A DNA stretch of 64,000 nt from Baylisascaris procyonis (lineage: Eukaryota; Nematoda; Chromadorea; Rhabditida; Ascarididae). The stretch spans positions 4,815,501-4,879,500 of the forward strand of contig JAZARR010000159.1 of NCBI GenBank assembly GCA_037389465.1. The letters are read 5' to 3'. The position numbers and the translations under genes are program-made. The notes below the pieces were generated by a model that had not been told where the DNA came from, made no database searches, and saw only the letters and a program-made list of their open reading frames with translations. Each line of letters begins with the position of its first letter. Position 1 is the first letter of the stretch. Positions 38,190 through 51,102 of the stretch are shown here, piece by piece.

Positions 38190-38303
38190 ATGTACGCGAG
38201 AACGGCATTAACTTTTAGAATTATAAGTTTAAGCAGACTTCATTGTGGAAAGGATTTGAATCTGAATTCTCTGGACATTAATGGAAGTTTGACATTGCAG
38301 ATG
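38190..38303 (+). CDS. Candidate first exon with a mitochondrial-presequence-like N-terminus
   Basis: An ATG opens 38 codons that end exactly at a strong donor (CAGATG/GTAAGTTCG), phase 0. The peptide begins MYARTALTFRIISLSRLHC, with basic and hydroxylated residues and no acidic ones, then turns acidic (DLNLNSLDING). A possible next exon lies near 38436-38509 (acceptor CCTCAAG, donor TTGCTT/GTATGT). No family recognised. Confidence 0.3.
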
Positions 38304-39650
38304 GTAAGTTCGATTGAGAAGTGACATAGCTTGCTGGATCTAAACATTTCTTTATTTGTTTTCGGTTTTTGGTTTTTTTCGCTTTCTGGATTTCTTATCG
38401 AATTTCTCTTTTATTATCGAGTTATCCTCAAGACAAAAACAATTGCTGTTGGAGAGGATCAACATCAAAGAATGCTCGTCTTTAAGTTGGGTGATCTTAA
38501 ATGTTTGCTTGTATGTGAAGCGTTCGTTGATGTACCAAACTTTATTTCCTTTCCGTTATCGCTTCTTTAATGAACAATTCCATATTTCTCAAGGATCGAT
38601 TATTTCGGCATCAAATGCATTGTATAGCAATTACTGCAAAAAAAAAAAAAAAAACACAGCCTCAGCAGGTAGCCGCAGCTTCACAATGAAAGATTTAATT
38701 CCAAAACTCGACATATTAAATGTAGGATGGGGGGGGGGGAGGAAAACATGGACCAGTTTCCACATCTTTATGATGCAAGAAAATTGGATGCAAAGGAAAA
38801 GAATTTGAATCGTGTTCCAGCGAAGCTTTAGCCATATATGTTTTTATGGTCTTTCAAAAATTTGCATTCGAAATGCGTATTATAGCACCCTTTTGTCTGT
38901 ACGTTAAAATGTGTGCCAATCTGCCTGTCCCATGCAGTAATCTCAAATCGAGAATCAGTGAAATCAAAGCTACAAAGTTCTAGGTTACAATACCGATTAT
39001 GAAAAACATCATATACCATCTTTTACGTTGATACAACAGCGTCGAAATGAATTGTAGATGCCGCAAAAATTCTAAATATTTTGTGGAGGATTTTTATCAG
39101 AAAGGGATCGAATCATTTAAAATATGAGAGCATTATTTCACACATTTCAATATTTGTTTGCCGCCTATTAAACTGTTTTCAGTTGGAATATTAAGTGTTA
39201 AATCCTATTATTCTCCGCTGAGCTTCTCTACTTGTTTGTAACTCGATCTGTTGAAGCAACCTTTTACACCAACATTAAAAAAAAAAAAACTCGCGAAATA
39301 TTGTCCTATCAGCGAACTCATACAAAACTAAAGAAAACGCCTCAAAAAATGTCTCATTCGATTGATTTGCAAACTTAAGGTGCCGGTAAATATGAACAAC
39401 GGATAAACGAAGCACATATTTGAAACAGTGTAATGTTGTTGTTATCAAGACGACTTTCGTTGTGCACAAAATTTCATTGCTATAGATTTTGTTGTTGAAA
39501 AGGCGAAAACGTTCGATAGATAGAAAAAAAAACATGCAAATACAAAATATATCTGTTATACATAGCGCACAGATATGACGTCAACATAACAGAGTTTCTA
39601 TAGAGACTTGCTCAGAGATTGAGGTCAACTTTTTTCTCCTCTTTCAAACG

Positions 39651-39818
39651 ATGGCGCAAATGTCGTCGTTCCGATATGATACTTATAGTGTCGCAATGGT
39701 GCGGTGCTATTCTGAAAACAAATTTTCGCTTCATTCTTCCACTGTGCGCAAAATTAACCATTACTGGAAACATGATGAAAGTGATGTTTTATTATGACTG
39801 TTATCCACTGAAAATAAA
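39651..39818 (+). CDS. Short ORF with a poly(A) signal, possible terminal exon
   Basis: The frame 39651-39797 encodes 48 residues (start MAQMSSFRYDTYSVAMVRC, end KHDESDVLL) followed by TGA, with AATAAA at 39813-39818. The frame is also open upstream to an AG at 39623, so it could be the 3' exon of a gene that includes the 38190 exon. Homology is not evident. Confidence 0.25.
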
Positions 39819-42800
39819 ATATAATAATAGCGTTCATTTAACAAAGATTTCATTAAAAAAGATGTGATGGTGCATTGTATGACTAACTAGCGAGATTAAT
39901 CGATTTACTTGATGGACGGGTGGAACCAAAAAAAATCGACTTTGTTTGTAATTGCTGAGAGAGTTTCACTGTTTTATTTTAGCGATAGATATAGTTTGGA
40001 GGTGGTATAATTGTGTAGTTTAGAGATGATTCAGAGGTAGATGTAATTTTCTCATCGAGATGGTTTATCAAAATAATAGATGACAACCATTAGGAAACGT
40101 GAATGATTACTTCAACACCGAAAGTTTTCAACGAATGAAAAAGTTTTTCATGCTCACATCTGAGTATCATAGATCTTCGAATAACTATTAATAGAATTTC
40201 TGGAATATGTTCTATAAATTCGCCTTGATAATAGAATATAATACTCTTAGCGATGCTGATTTTCAATTAATATGAGAGGTGTTCTTCAGAGAAATAAGAT
40301 TTGGCAAGTTGCAATAGATGATTTCCTCGTTCACATTTAATACTCTTGAAGTGATCTTTTTTTGCTAAATTTTTGTGGATATGCACTTTTTCCTTTCATT
40401 ACACCCTATTTTTATCTCCGAGTAGGGGATTGATTTTATAAGGATATAGAGCCTGTCTAATCAGCATTCTTAGCGTCTACAAAATATATCTTTTCGACCT
40501 TTTTATATCAAAAAGAGTTGATCAAATGCTCATTCTTAAGTTTTATACATGAATTCAACTCGTTTCTAATTAAACGTATCTATGCTCTCAATGTATAATC
40601 CTATAGTGTCCACAGTAATATGGGTTGATGAGCAAATCTTTTGAGTAGTCTCAAGAAGCACTATATTATCTGGGCTTGAGTTACCAAAAAAGTGGATTTA
40701 TCTAGTGAAACAAAAAAAAAGAGAACGAAATTGAACAAACATTTCTTTGCAAACACAACAACGCTTCCGGTAATCGAAGACTCTCAATCAATCATTAAAG
40801 CATAAAGAATTGTAAATTGAATTAATTACTCATAAAGTTAAAGAATGGAAGAATAATTCATAATTACTATTTTGAGTGAAAATAAAGCCCAAAATTACAT
40901 TCGTTCAGTAGAATTAAGTTTATGCTCTAGCTAATATTTTACGCTATTCAATCAATGTTTTTAGTTTATTTCGTTACGAAATCAAATCTCCTGCATATAA
41001 TTAAAATAACTCATCACTAATTTCATTAACAATGCATTTTTGAAATCTGTGATATTTGTTGCAGAACTGCAAATTGCAATTTGCAATGCTCGGTAATGCA
41101 TTGCAAAACGAAAAAGAATTGCAAAAAAAAGCAGACAATGCAGAATAGTGCATAATAAACTACAAGTGCATATTATCAATGAACAAATCGAAAGAGAAGA
41201 GTTCAACGGTCATAACTTTTTAAAATAACAATCTATTTGTTCATGTTATTGGAGTGTCTCAAATCGATATCACCTCGATGGTATTTATCTGCCGACGATA
41301 ATGACAATGAATAGATAACAAACATATATCTTGTAAGTTGTATACGATAAATGTGAAATGTGTTTTATTTGTGCGTTATAAAATTTCTCGCCCTCTTTCA
41401 AATAAATGGAAAAATGGATAAACAAATAAGTAAATAAAAATATTTCATATCCATATTTTACGCATCAGATGAGTCGATCAAAGACTATTGATTAAATTTC
41501 TTGAAAACGATAAATTTAAATTCATTATAGCATGAAAAGTCTTAGTCGTTTTGTGTTAAAAAAAGGTATGCAAATGATAATTCTTTGTCGATTTTTACAG
41601 GTAATCTTTTAATAAGCTGATCTCTAAGTATGATCGTATCCGATTCATATCCAGTTTCGTTCGAAAAATCCATATAGATTGGAATAAAGAGGTGATCGGC
41701 AGAAAATATAGCGTAAAAAGCGATGATTCGTTGCAAAGGCGAATGTTGTCGTTGATTAATCGTGTGGGAAACTGTTCAACGTGAACTTTGATTTCACTTT
41801 TTTTTAGATCGAACAAAGACATCATTGGTCAATGCATTATATATCATTCGATCGTTTCTATACTCATTGTGCTGTCAATCGTTAGCCAATCCATTACCCT
41901 TACTACTTTACTAAAGCCGTTCTTTTTTCATCGAGTACACTTTAGAAGGATTTCAATTTTTTTTTTAATGTAGAAAAAAGAGCGTCGTTTCCTGTAGCTT
42001 TACTAAACAATTCCACTTAGCGAAAAAAGGAAGATAAAAAACTTTATATGACAAGGTAGAAAAAGATAAAACGTTATGTGACTTTATGTGACAAGATTTA
42101 TTTCTAAGAAATACACATACTACGTGAAGAGGACAAGGTTTTAAACGTGTACTACGCGTTGCAAAGTGCAATTTTTTCAATTTTTATTTTCTTGCGTCGT
42201 AGATAAGCATAGCTTGAAGCTTTCGTTGGTCGATGGTTCTTTGCACAGTGTGGCCATTCGAATGCAGCACTCAGTCAGTCTACGTGCGCTTCCTACGTGA
42301 AAGTCACTTAATGCCACAAGAGAAAACCAATTGATGCACGTGGCGCAAAGCTATGCTGGGGACCATACGAATTGTCGTTTTCCGCATTGCCGATTGTTGG
42401 TCACACAAGTTAACCTCTCAGAATTTCATTACCTGTTGGTTTATACCGAGATTGGAAATCGTACTATATAATTCTTCTAATAGTTATTATTCGCATAGTA
42501 ACAGTTATTCGCATACCTCAACTTTTTTATACGTCCCACACATACTGGTGGCGGTGATGATGCTCTTTTACCTAGTTCATTAGTGCACTTTTATTAGAAT
42601 ACATTTGCAGGTATTTGATGTGATAGTTAAGGCTCATTTATGTGGTTTATAATTTTGGATAGCTGTGCTGTTTCAAAAAATGGAAAAAAAATTCACTGAG
42701 TGCGGGCGAAAAGTATTTTCGAAAAGACTTTTTTCTAATATTTTCTATAAAATACGAGAAAAAAAACTTTTCTTGTTGACTATCATCTCGCTTATTTGTA

Positions 42801-45800
42801 AAAATATTTACATCCTCATTTTTTCACTGATCAAATAAACGAAATGTATATTAACCAATAATAAGAAAAGAAGCGTAAAGATTTCTTTTTTGAAATGAAT
42901 TAAGAAGTGATGTATTGGATTTTATTTCTTTCCATTGTTCAGGCCATATAGCATTGATGTTTTTCATGTCGAAACGTAATGCAAACGCTTCCGGTGTATT
43001 CTCCGTTTTTTTTTTTAGTATTTTTGTGGACATATTCATTAAACTCTATTGGCCAATTATCAATATTCATTTACTCGAAATATTTCATTTGATTTTATAT
43101 CTTTAAAATATTCCACAGCAGATAATATTCTTTGTGATGATATGAGTGAGCAAAATGCTTTTGATGCCAAAATATTCGTTTAGTTTTTTAGTTTTTTGGG
43201 AAAATGTTTGTTTGTGGTACAAGTGAAGTTGCTGCTTTAGTTCTTTTTTTTAGTATTCATACTGTTTGGGGAGTATAACATTTGTTTATGTTAAATAGAA
43301 TGAAGAGGTAGAGGGTTATGTGGTTTATTGTTTCACAAATAAAATTATTTCTTTAGTGGCTGCTATATGCGTATTTTCAACATTTTATTATACGTTTTCA
43401 TAAATCGCGATGTGGGAAGTTATTTTCTTTCGAAAATTTTCCTCAATTGCTAAAGATAATAAAATTTTTATCGTGAAAAATATTTTTAAGATGACGACAT
43501 AAAAAATTAAAAATTCATTCCATGTGTGGAAAAATAGAAAAATGCTACGAAAAAGTTCCGTTTTATAGGAAATAGTTTTCCAATTATTGAAAATAATGGC
43601 ATTTTTGTAAATTTCATTTGCTCAATTTTTCGTTGTAAAAAAACGATTTCGCAGAAAGTCGAATATGATATCATACAATAATATTCATTATCTTTGTTAT
43701 TTTAATAAAAATTAATTGCGACATAAAAATTTGTTGAAGAATCTTGTGGCGATTAGTGAATTTTCCATTTTCAGAGTAAATTGGTCGCACAGATATGAAT
43801 TATAGATGAAGTGTAATAATAACAAGCATGGTTTGTTTCTTAGAAATGCCTCATATCATTAGCATTATTGTTTACTTCTTAATTAGCTATCACTCGATGG
43901 AACTATCTACTTTTGAGATATTAATACAGACTTTTTGTAGAGTAATAAAATCGGCGAATGAGTGAAATATTTGAAAGACACCAAGTGGGCAATGTCCTAC
44001 TTTGGAAGCATTCTTCAAAATACTTGTTTATCTCAATTTTATGCAAAAATCTAATCGTTGACAATTTAACATATTGATTGATATAAGCGCTTGCATCGCC
44101 ACACTAGACGAGATATAAACGAATCGGCGATGGTCTATTTCTTGTGTCCATTCGATCGGTAAACATTTCGGTTTGTGCTAGTAAAATTCGCCTCCTAAAA
44201 TTTGTGGTATATTTAGGTTAATCCAAGGTTTTTTTCTAAAGGATTGAGATTTCTCAATTCCCTATAATTTAATCAGGGCTATACTGATTACGCGCACGTT
44301 TCACTTGTATCGTTTATTTCAATTATTTCGATGGAGATTTCTTGTTTGGAAAGGATACTTCAAATAACGAGTAATGCATTTCACTGATTATGCACAAGAT
44401 TCGAATAATTTCATGCTTCGTGAGGGCAAATGGTGGGGCAAGGGTGGGGGGAGGGGGCATGAGGGGAGGATTTTTATTGCCCAGTTCACAAATCACACGG
44501 AATTATTTGAAAATAAAAACGCATAAGACACGACTGTGGACTAGCATCAACGTATCACGCGGCGCATCGAATAAGCATTTGATGGCCTCTTATTGACTGC
44601 GTAGTAACCAGCTGCGCGCTACCCATATGCAAACTGCTAAGTGCAGTGCTGTCGGTGCTTCGCTAGGAGTGTGCTCTGTCTCCGATCCCCCCGATCGATG
44701 CCAGAGCATTCACATAGGCCCTACGCTTGCCACAGCGTGGGTAGTAGCGCGTCATTTTTTTTTTGCGTTTCTCTGTGTCAATCTTGTTGTTTATGTGGTG
44801 ATGGTCTTTTATTAGTTCGAAGATTTCGAATGATTTTTGGCCGATTATAAAAAAAAAAAAAAAAAACCGCAGTAATGATAAAATTAATTGCACGTTGTAC
44901 CCTGATTTGTTGCATTTACGAATTGAAGAAAAAGTCAGGCGCTTACTTTATTGTTTTTCGCATAAAAGATATAAAAGAGCACGATATTTCCGTTTCCACC
45001 AACTAAAACTTAGTAAGATTTTAAATTTTCATATTACGACAAGCCTTTAATATTAAAAAAAAAAGAATTAAACGATTTCTGCGTTACAATATCGGTTAAC
45101 CATTTGCAGAATAGTCTCAGTGAAAAGAATACTCTTAACTTTGTTGCTGCTGGGTGAATTTAATGTCGGAGATTGTTCTAATTTATGAGGGAATTATAAT
45201 TGATTGCTTATGAAAAGCGAGTCATACTAAAGACAATTTCTAAAGATATTTATGAGAAACGTGTCAACATGATGTTGTATTAAACCGGATGATGTTATAT
45301 TGTAAAGAGTAGGGATATTGTCGTATTTGTTGACTAAAATCTTATTCGTCGATATTTCGTTGAGTTGACATTGTTAAAGATTAATATTAGCGCTTTGCTA
45401 AGTTTAAGTAAAGAAAAACAAATAAGACCTTAATATAATAGGAAACGTTGCAACTCGCTTTTTTACCTTAATCAAGTTGTGCAAATCACGACTGTAATTA
45501 TTAACAGCTATTGTAAGTTATAAAATTGAGCAGACGTTGAAAGCGTCTTCATGGGAAATAGCGTTATCAACAACATGCTTACGACGTTATTTCCCTTCTA
45601 GCAAGTGCAACATGAATTTTCATAACGATTATCGTGCCACGTATATGCCCTCCGCTAATGAAGACGGGCGGCATTAACTCATCACTCATGACAATATAGT
45701 CTTTACATTTGTCACATTGAAATAACAACGCTATTACATCTATCATTCACCTATTTGTTCGAAAGATTTTTGCAATTTTCTATTCTCATCGATAAATTAT

Positions 45801-48800
45801 ATCGTTATTCTACATTTTTTCCTTGTCTTACACTTGCGTTACTTATTATTACTCCTTATCGATTGCATTACTAATTCATGTTTTCATAATATTTCTATTT
45901 TGTTACATTTCGTTTATATGTAATTTTTTGCTTCACTTTCAATGAGTTTTATGCAGTTTAAATAACAACTGAAACAAGATCGGCTTCCATTATTGCTTTC
46001 AAATATTGCTGATTTGGAGTGCACTATTTTTTAAGCATTCTAACATATGGAATACAACTGAAATTAAAACAGCAAAGATTGAAATTAAAACTGAAATAAT
46101 TGAACTGAATAAAGAGAGCAGAAATTTCATATAAAACTATTGAGAACTTGCTCTAAGCATTATTTTCCCGATGTGATTACCAAGCATAATAAACTGTCGT
46201 TAGCTAAAATAACCATTTGTAGCACAATTTTATTCGTTCAATTTACATATATAGTCATTTGCGTCGTTTTTCTTCTATTCGTCGATAGTTTCGGAAGCGA
46301 TCGCACATTTTGCGTTAAGTTAATATGCTTTCCATGCTTTTTATTGTATTCATTATGCAATTTAGGCTATGTAATCATAGGCATTTATATTGTGCAACTA
46401 TTATTTATTATTATTATTATTATTGTATAATATACGATCATACTAATTCCTCACTTAATTCAAAGCTTCGTATAAAAGTTAGTGAAAGTAAGTCGACAAC
46501 AAAATGAGGCATTGATAGAGAAATTTTTTCGAAAGTTATTTGCGCGATATGCGTGAGTGGTAACGAGTGGTTTTTTTTTTCGATTTCTTTTAGTGTAATT
46601 TAAATGTTAAGGACATAAATGCTGAATTTGCTCAGTAATTGGTGAACAGTGAACTAAACGCTGCTAACAACATTCACAGGTAACTAACTAGCTCACTTTA
46701 GTTAATGAGGCAGTCTAAATTTCCTTTGTTTAATTTATTTATTTTGCCTTTTTTTATGTCTTCCTTCTATCTTTAAAGCACGAATGTTTATTCGTTTATC
46801 TCCGAAGACATGGCAACATTGATGATTGGTTAGAGGATTGCAGGTGGGGGAAAATAACGTAACGCTGTGGATAGTTGATTGGAGACGGCAGTATGAATAA
46901 ACGAAAAGCAGTTCTTTCAAGAGGATAATTGGTCTATAAATATTAATTAAGTGATTCAATGCCAGATTCATTATTTATGTATGATTATTCTAAAACATTT
47001 TAATGGATGAAAATTTCCTACAAAATTAATAACTTAATAAGTAAAACACGCAAAACTAATCAATATAATTGCCTAATCGTAAAGAAAATGTTTTATTGCA
47101 CTGAATGATTGTTTAAGTGGACATATTTTTATGATTTCCTACTGATTTGGTAACGATGCCTCTCGAACGGATATTGCTTATACGCATATCTGCGTATATA
47201 CGGTGACAGTTTGAATCTATATGACAGGTAAATAGATCGACAGATCGAGTAAAATAATTTCTCAAGTTCAATGTGATTGACTTGTCGACAATTTCTTGTT
47301 GTTTATACTGGCACATAAAAAGCACTTATCTCTTTCGAGTATTTTTAATTCCAACCTATTCGATATATCTGGCCGCTGTGAAGGTAACGCAAAGTACTGC
47401 ATTTGTTATGGATTGATTTGTTATGGATTTCTGCAAAAATTACCATACTTTTCTATTCATAAATTTCTGGGGTATAACGGCGCGTGTTGTTTTTTTGGAA
47501 ATGATACTGGACATATATATGCGAAACTCCTATAGAAACAAGGAGGGCTTATAGGTGGAACCTCGCTACTTTCAGAAGAGGGAGGGTACTTGAGGTGAGA
47601 AGAGAGTAGCGCAAGTAAACTAATGCTGTGCTTCTTTTGTATCTTCGGTTTGTCTTCTGGTGTCGCTAATGGTGCTTCGTACAACTGAAATAAGAAAACG
47701 ATATGAGCACAAAAATTTTTTACAGTTTGAGATGCCACCCGATTAGCGCTTCTGTTAGATTTCACTCGCTCTCCTTAAATATCGGCTGTTGTTCTTAGAA
47801 CGCTATTGAAGAAGACACGTGTGTTATTTGTAATTGTTTGCTAGGCTGAATGCTGTTCTTTATTGCTGAAGCAAACATCGCTCCAAGGAACGAGCCGCAA
47901 ACGTAACGTAGATGAAAGCTTTCTGCAACTGATAGACAGATTTTTTATTTTTAAATTTAACATTTTCAATCCTTCAAACGTATCGCAGTGCACCAATTTA
48001 TAAACACAATTTTATATGGTTTATCCTTCTCATACTGGCAATTTGTTCCGGTAAGGCTCATGTAATATTATGTAATAACATGGTTAACTTTAAGAGAACG
48101 ATTATTGAAATGCAAAAATTTTTGTATATTAATTAAAATTTAATACCAAAAATATTCAACTAAAACCGAAGAACGAATCTAGTCGTCTGGCTACTCACTA
48201 ATCGATGATTCATCCTAAGCAAAAAGCGATACCATTGTGTTGTTTAAGTTTCTTTTTTCAGTTTAAAATCCACCCACTCATCTTTTCATTTTGCAGTCGT
48301 CGAAAAATTTGCCCAAATGAAAGTTGAGATTCGGTTATAGTGATGCTCCTGTGGAATTATCGGTGGGAGTCTCCCTTTCTTCTTCCCCCTCCCCTAGTAA
48401 GAATGTGGCGCTACTGTTCGCCTCCTCTTTCCTCCTCATTCTCCCTTTCCGTCAAATTACCCATAATCGCTTACCCTTGATGCCTAGTTTTCATCTAAAT
48501 CTCTCAACGCTTAAGAAAGTCAGAACTTTTCTCTAGAACAATGGACTTCGGAAAAAGACTTTGGGAATTTCAAAAAAATCCTATTTTCGGGGGAAATTTT
48601 CTGAAGCATGAAAATATAGGGCATCTCGAGTACTGAACATCATTAGATTTTCTTAGATTTTTATGTTGGAATATGTCGTGCGGTTGTTAAGGTTTTTAAT
48701 CGTACGTTATTTGCGCCAAATATTTTCCACATTGTGTGATGTTTTTCTTCAGTTTTATCAAAAGTTTACACTTCCCTGCTTATTGAACTCCGAAATGACT

Positions 48801-49364
48801 GCTTTATCAAGCAACTTCTTTTTATTATCATTTATTCGGTCTCATTAACTGCTGAAACCTTACTGTTTGCTTTCAGACTTTATTAAGAAAGCGTTCACAT
48901 TTGAATCAATGTAACGTTTGCTGCTATTAATTAATAAATTAATTGCTGTTTTGTTATTGATGCCCACTCATCGCGGCTCCTCCCCTCTCATTCCATTCAA
49001 CAACGACCTTTCCAGGATGTTTTACCGTCTTCAGTTCATCAAAATTTTGCCAAATGATGCTTTTTAGCATTTCTCGAGCTTTTGCGCTTACTTACCTGTT
49101 TTCGCTTGCTAACTTCCTTCTTATTTTTTTATAGCTTTGTTTTGTGCTTTACAATCCCTAATTTTTTGCGAGAGAGTAATTTGGTGTATAAAGAATAAAA
49201 ATAAGTGGGTTTTGATTAATAGCTAGCAGAAAAAATCCAATTCGCATAGAAATATTTTTGAGCGGAAATCGATGATGCCATAAAATCAATGCTTAGCTTA
49301 ACATATATCACAATGATTGTAGTGGATAATCCTAAGTCTAAATTGTGTGATTCTTTCAGCTATC
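39819..49364. other. Long AT-rich region without supported genes
   Basis: I see nothing that passes as a gene. Notable only are an (ATT)n stretch near 46404-46425, poly(A) runs, and a short GC-rich patch at about 44530-44760 whose complement contains a D-arm-like tRNA string (CAGCTGGTTA). Confidence 0.4.
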
Positions 49365-49453
49365 ATGCTCGTTTGGGTTATTTCCACCATTTGTTTTCTA
49401 AGTCAAGCATTCTCTGGTGGCCGAATTGACCTCGAACAATCTCTACCTGCAAG
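49365..49453 (+). CDS. Candidate signal-peptide exon upstream of the ENT gene
   Basis: After a strong acceptor (TTCTTTCAG, ending about 49359) an ATG opens MLVWVISTICFLSQAFSGG, a typical secretion signal with a hydrophobic core and small residues at the likely cleavage site. It continues RIDLEQSLPA and ends at a donor (GCAAG/GTATTC) in phase 2. Spliced to the next exon (51086-51124) it reads 13 more residues and meets a stop at once in exon 52050, giving a 43-residue peptide in a different frame from the ENT. It could be a tiny secreted peptide, an upstream ORF of the ENT message, or a chance frame. Confidence 0.35.
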
Positions 49454-51102
49454 GTATTCTCGAGCGTAATGCATTCACAGTTATCGCCCCAATGAGCATA
49501 ACAACTCATTTGCAGTGTAGACATTTAGAAGTGACTTATGCACTCATTCATCGAAGAATAGTTTCAACATAGTGTTTGCTCTCAATGGATGACTTTCGGA
49601 ATTAGTGAATGTTTCCATCTAATAGACATAAAATGTTGACAGCTCTCTCTATACATTTCTATCCACCCATTCAATATGGCGTTTATTTAAACGATGCAAT
49701 ATACGTTGGCATCATTGTTACGCTGTTTACTAATTCCAATGGAAACAATTCTTTTCATATAGCAGAGGGTTTTTGAGTATCGCTCCACTATCTATCAATC
49801 GATGAGACGATCGCAATGAGACGGACAAAAGAAGGGGGCAGGGAGGGGGGAACTTTCAGAGTAATGCAATTCTACTTAGATTTTACTGTGGAGTAACACT
49901 AAAATTTCAGTAGATTTTTTCGAAAGTTCTATTTTTCTAACCAAAAGAACATGGGAACATCAACTTTATTAGCAAAATTCTCATTTCATTAATGGGGTTT
50001 TTCGTATTTTCTTTGCAGTTCGAAGACACTTTTAAAGTCATAACTTTCCATCGGCTTGTCATTGCTTCTTCTTCTCTCCCTCCTCCCATTTTCGCAGCTC
50101 TGTCTGTTTTCGTTTTCATCAGTTCTGACTGCATTGTGTGAACTTTGTTAATTATTTAATTGCGTAAGCAGTGGAAGAGCAGCAAATGGAAGGGATGATA
50201 GAAGATAGAGACACCCAATGGAACTGGCACAATGAATATTTCTGCATTTCTTTTACCTGAACAACTAGTTTCAAACCTTTGCGATGAAAATCAAACAGAC
50301 ACTATGATACTTTCATCTTCTTACTGATGCAAGTGCCCATGCGAACCAATAAGATGCTGGTTTTGTTGTGCATGATTTTTAAATGCAGACAGACCAGCGT
50401 AGAATATGCTAGGGGAAAATACCCATCGGGTAAATTATACTCATTCACTTTTGTAACTTTAGCTTCAGTTAATTGCGGTTTGAAACTGCTGTGCCGACAG
50501 ATGAACAGAGACCCATTCGCCAACAATGCGCATTTGCACAACAATTTTACGAGAGCGCATAATAACGAAATAATCGCCAAAGTGTATGGAAATGAGGCAA
50601 ATCATATCTTTAGGACTTTACAATTGAAAATTTAGACTACGTGAACGTATGCAAATATAATAACTAAGTATGCAGATGTATGAAATATATGCAAAATATG
50701 AATATAACGAGAATACATATGCAAATATGGGAGTAATCAAGTAGAATATGATATATGTGAATAAAATCCAGAATAAATGTGCAAATGTTAGTTGCCTTGA
50801 TATTAGAGGTGCGAAATTAGGGGGCTCGTGAAGGATTTCAGGTGCCCTTGAACTTCGGTAACTCCTGAGGCGCGTTTTCATTTGGGAATTTTCCTTACTC
50901 CATGACTCATCGAACTATGGGATTGCTAAAAGGTGTCCGAAGCTCCAGAGCTTCGAGAACATCTCAAACAAATTTCTTCCGATCATATCTAATTAGTGCG
51001 ATTAAAAATAAACGAGCTACTGCGGTTCGATGTACTTTGATGCGGATATTGTAAAGTGATAAACAAATAAATTCTTCCATTTCAGATATTCAACAGGAAC
51101 GA

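Noticed and set aside
38356..38808. Plus-strand open frame of 150 codons
   Set aside because: Runs through a poly(A) tract and a G run and has low-complexity composition.
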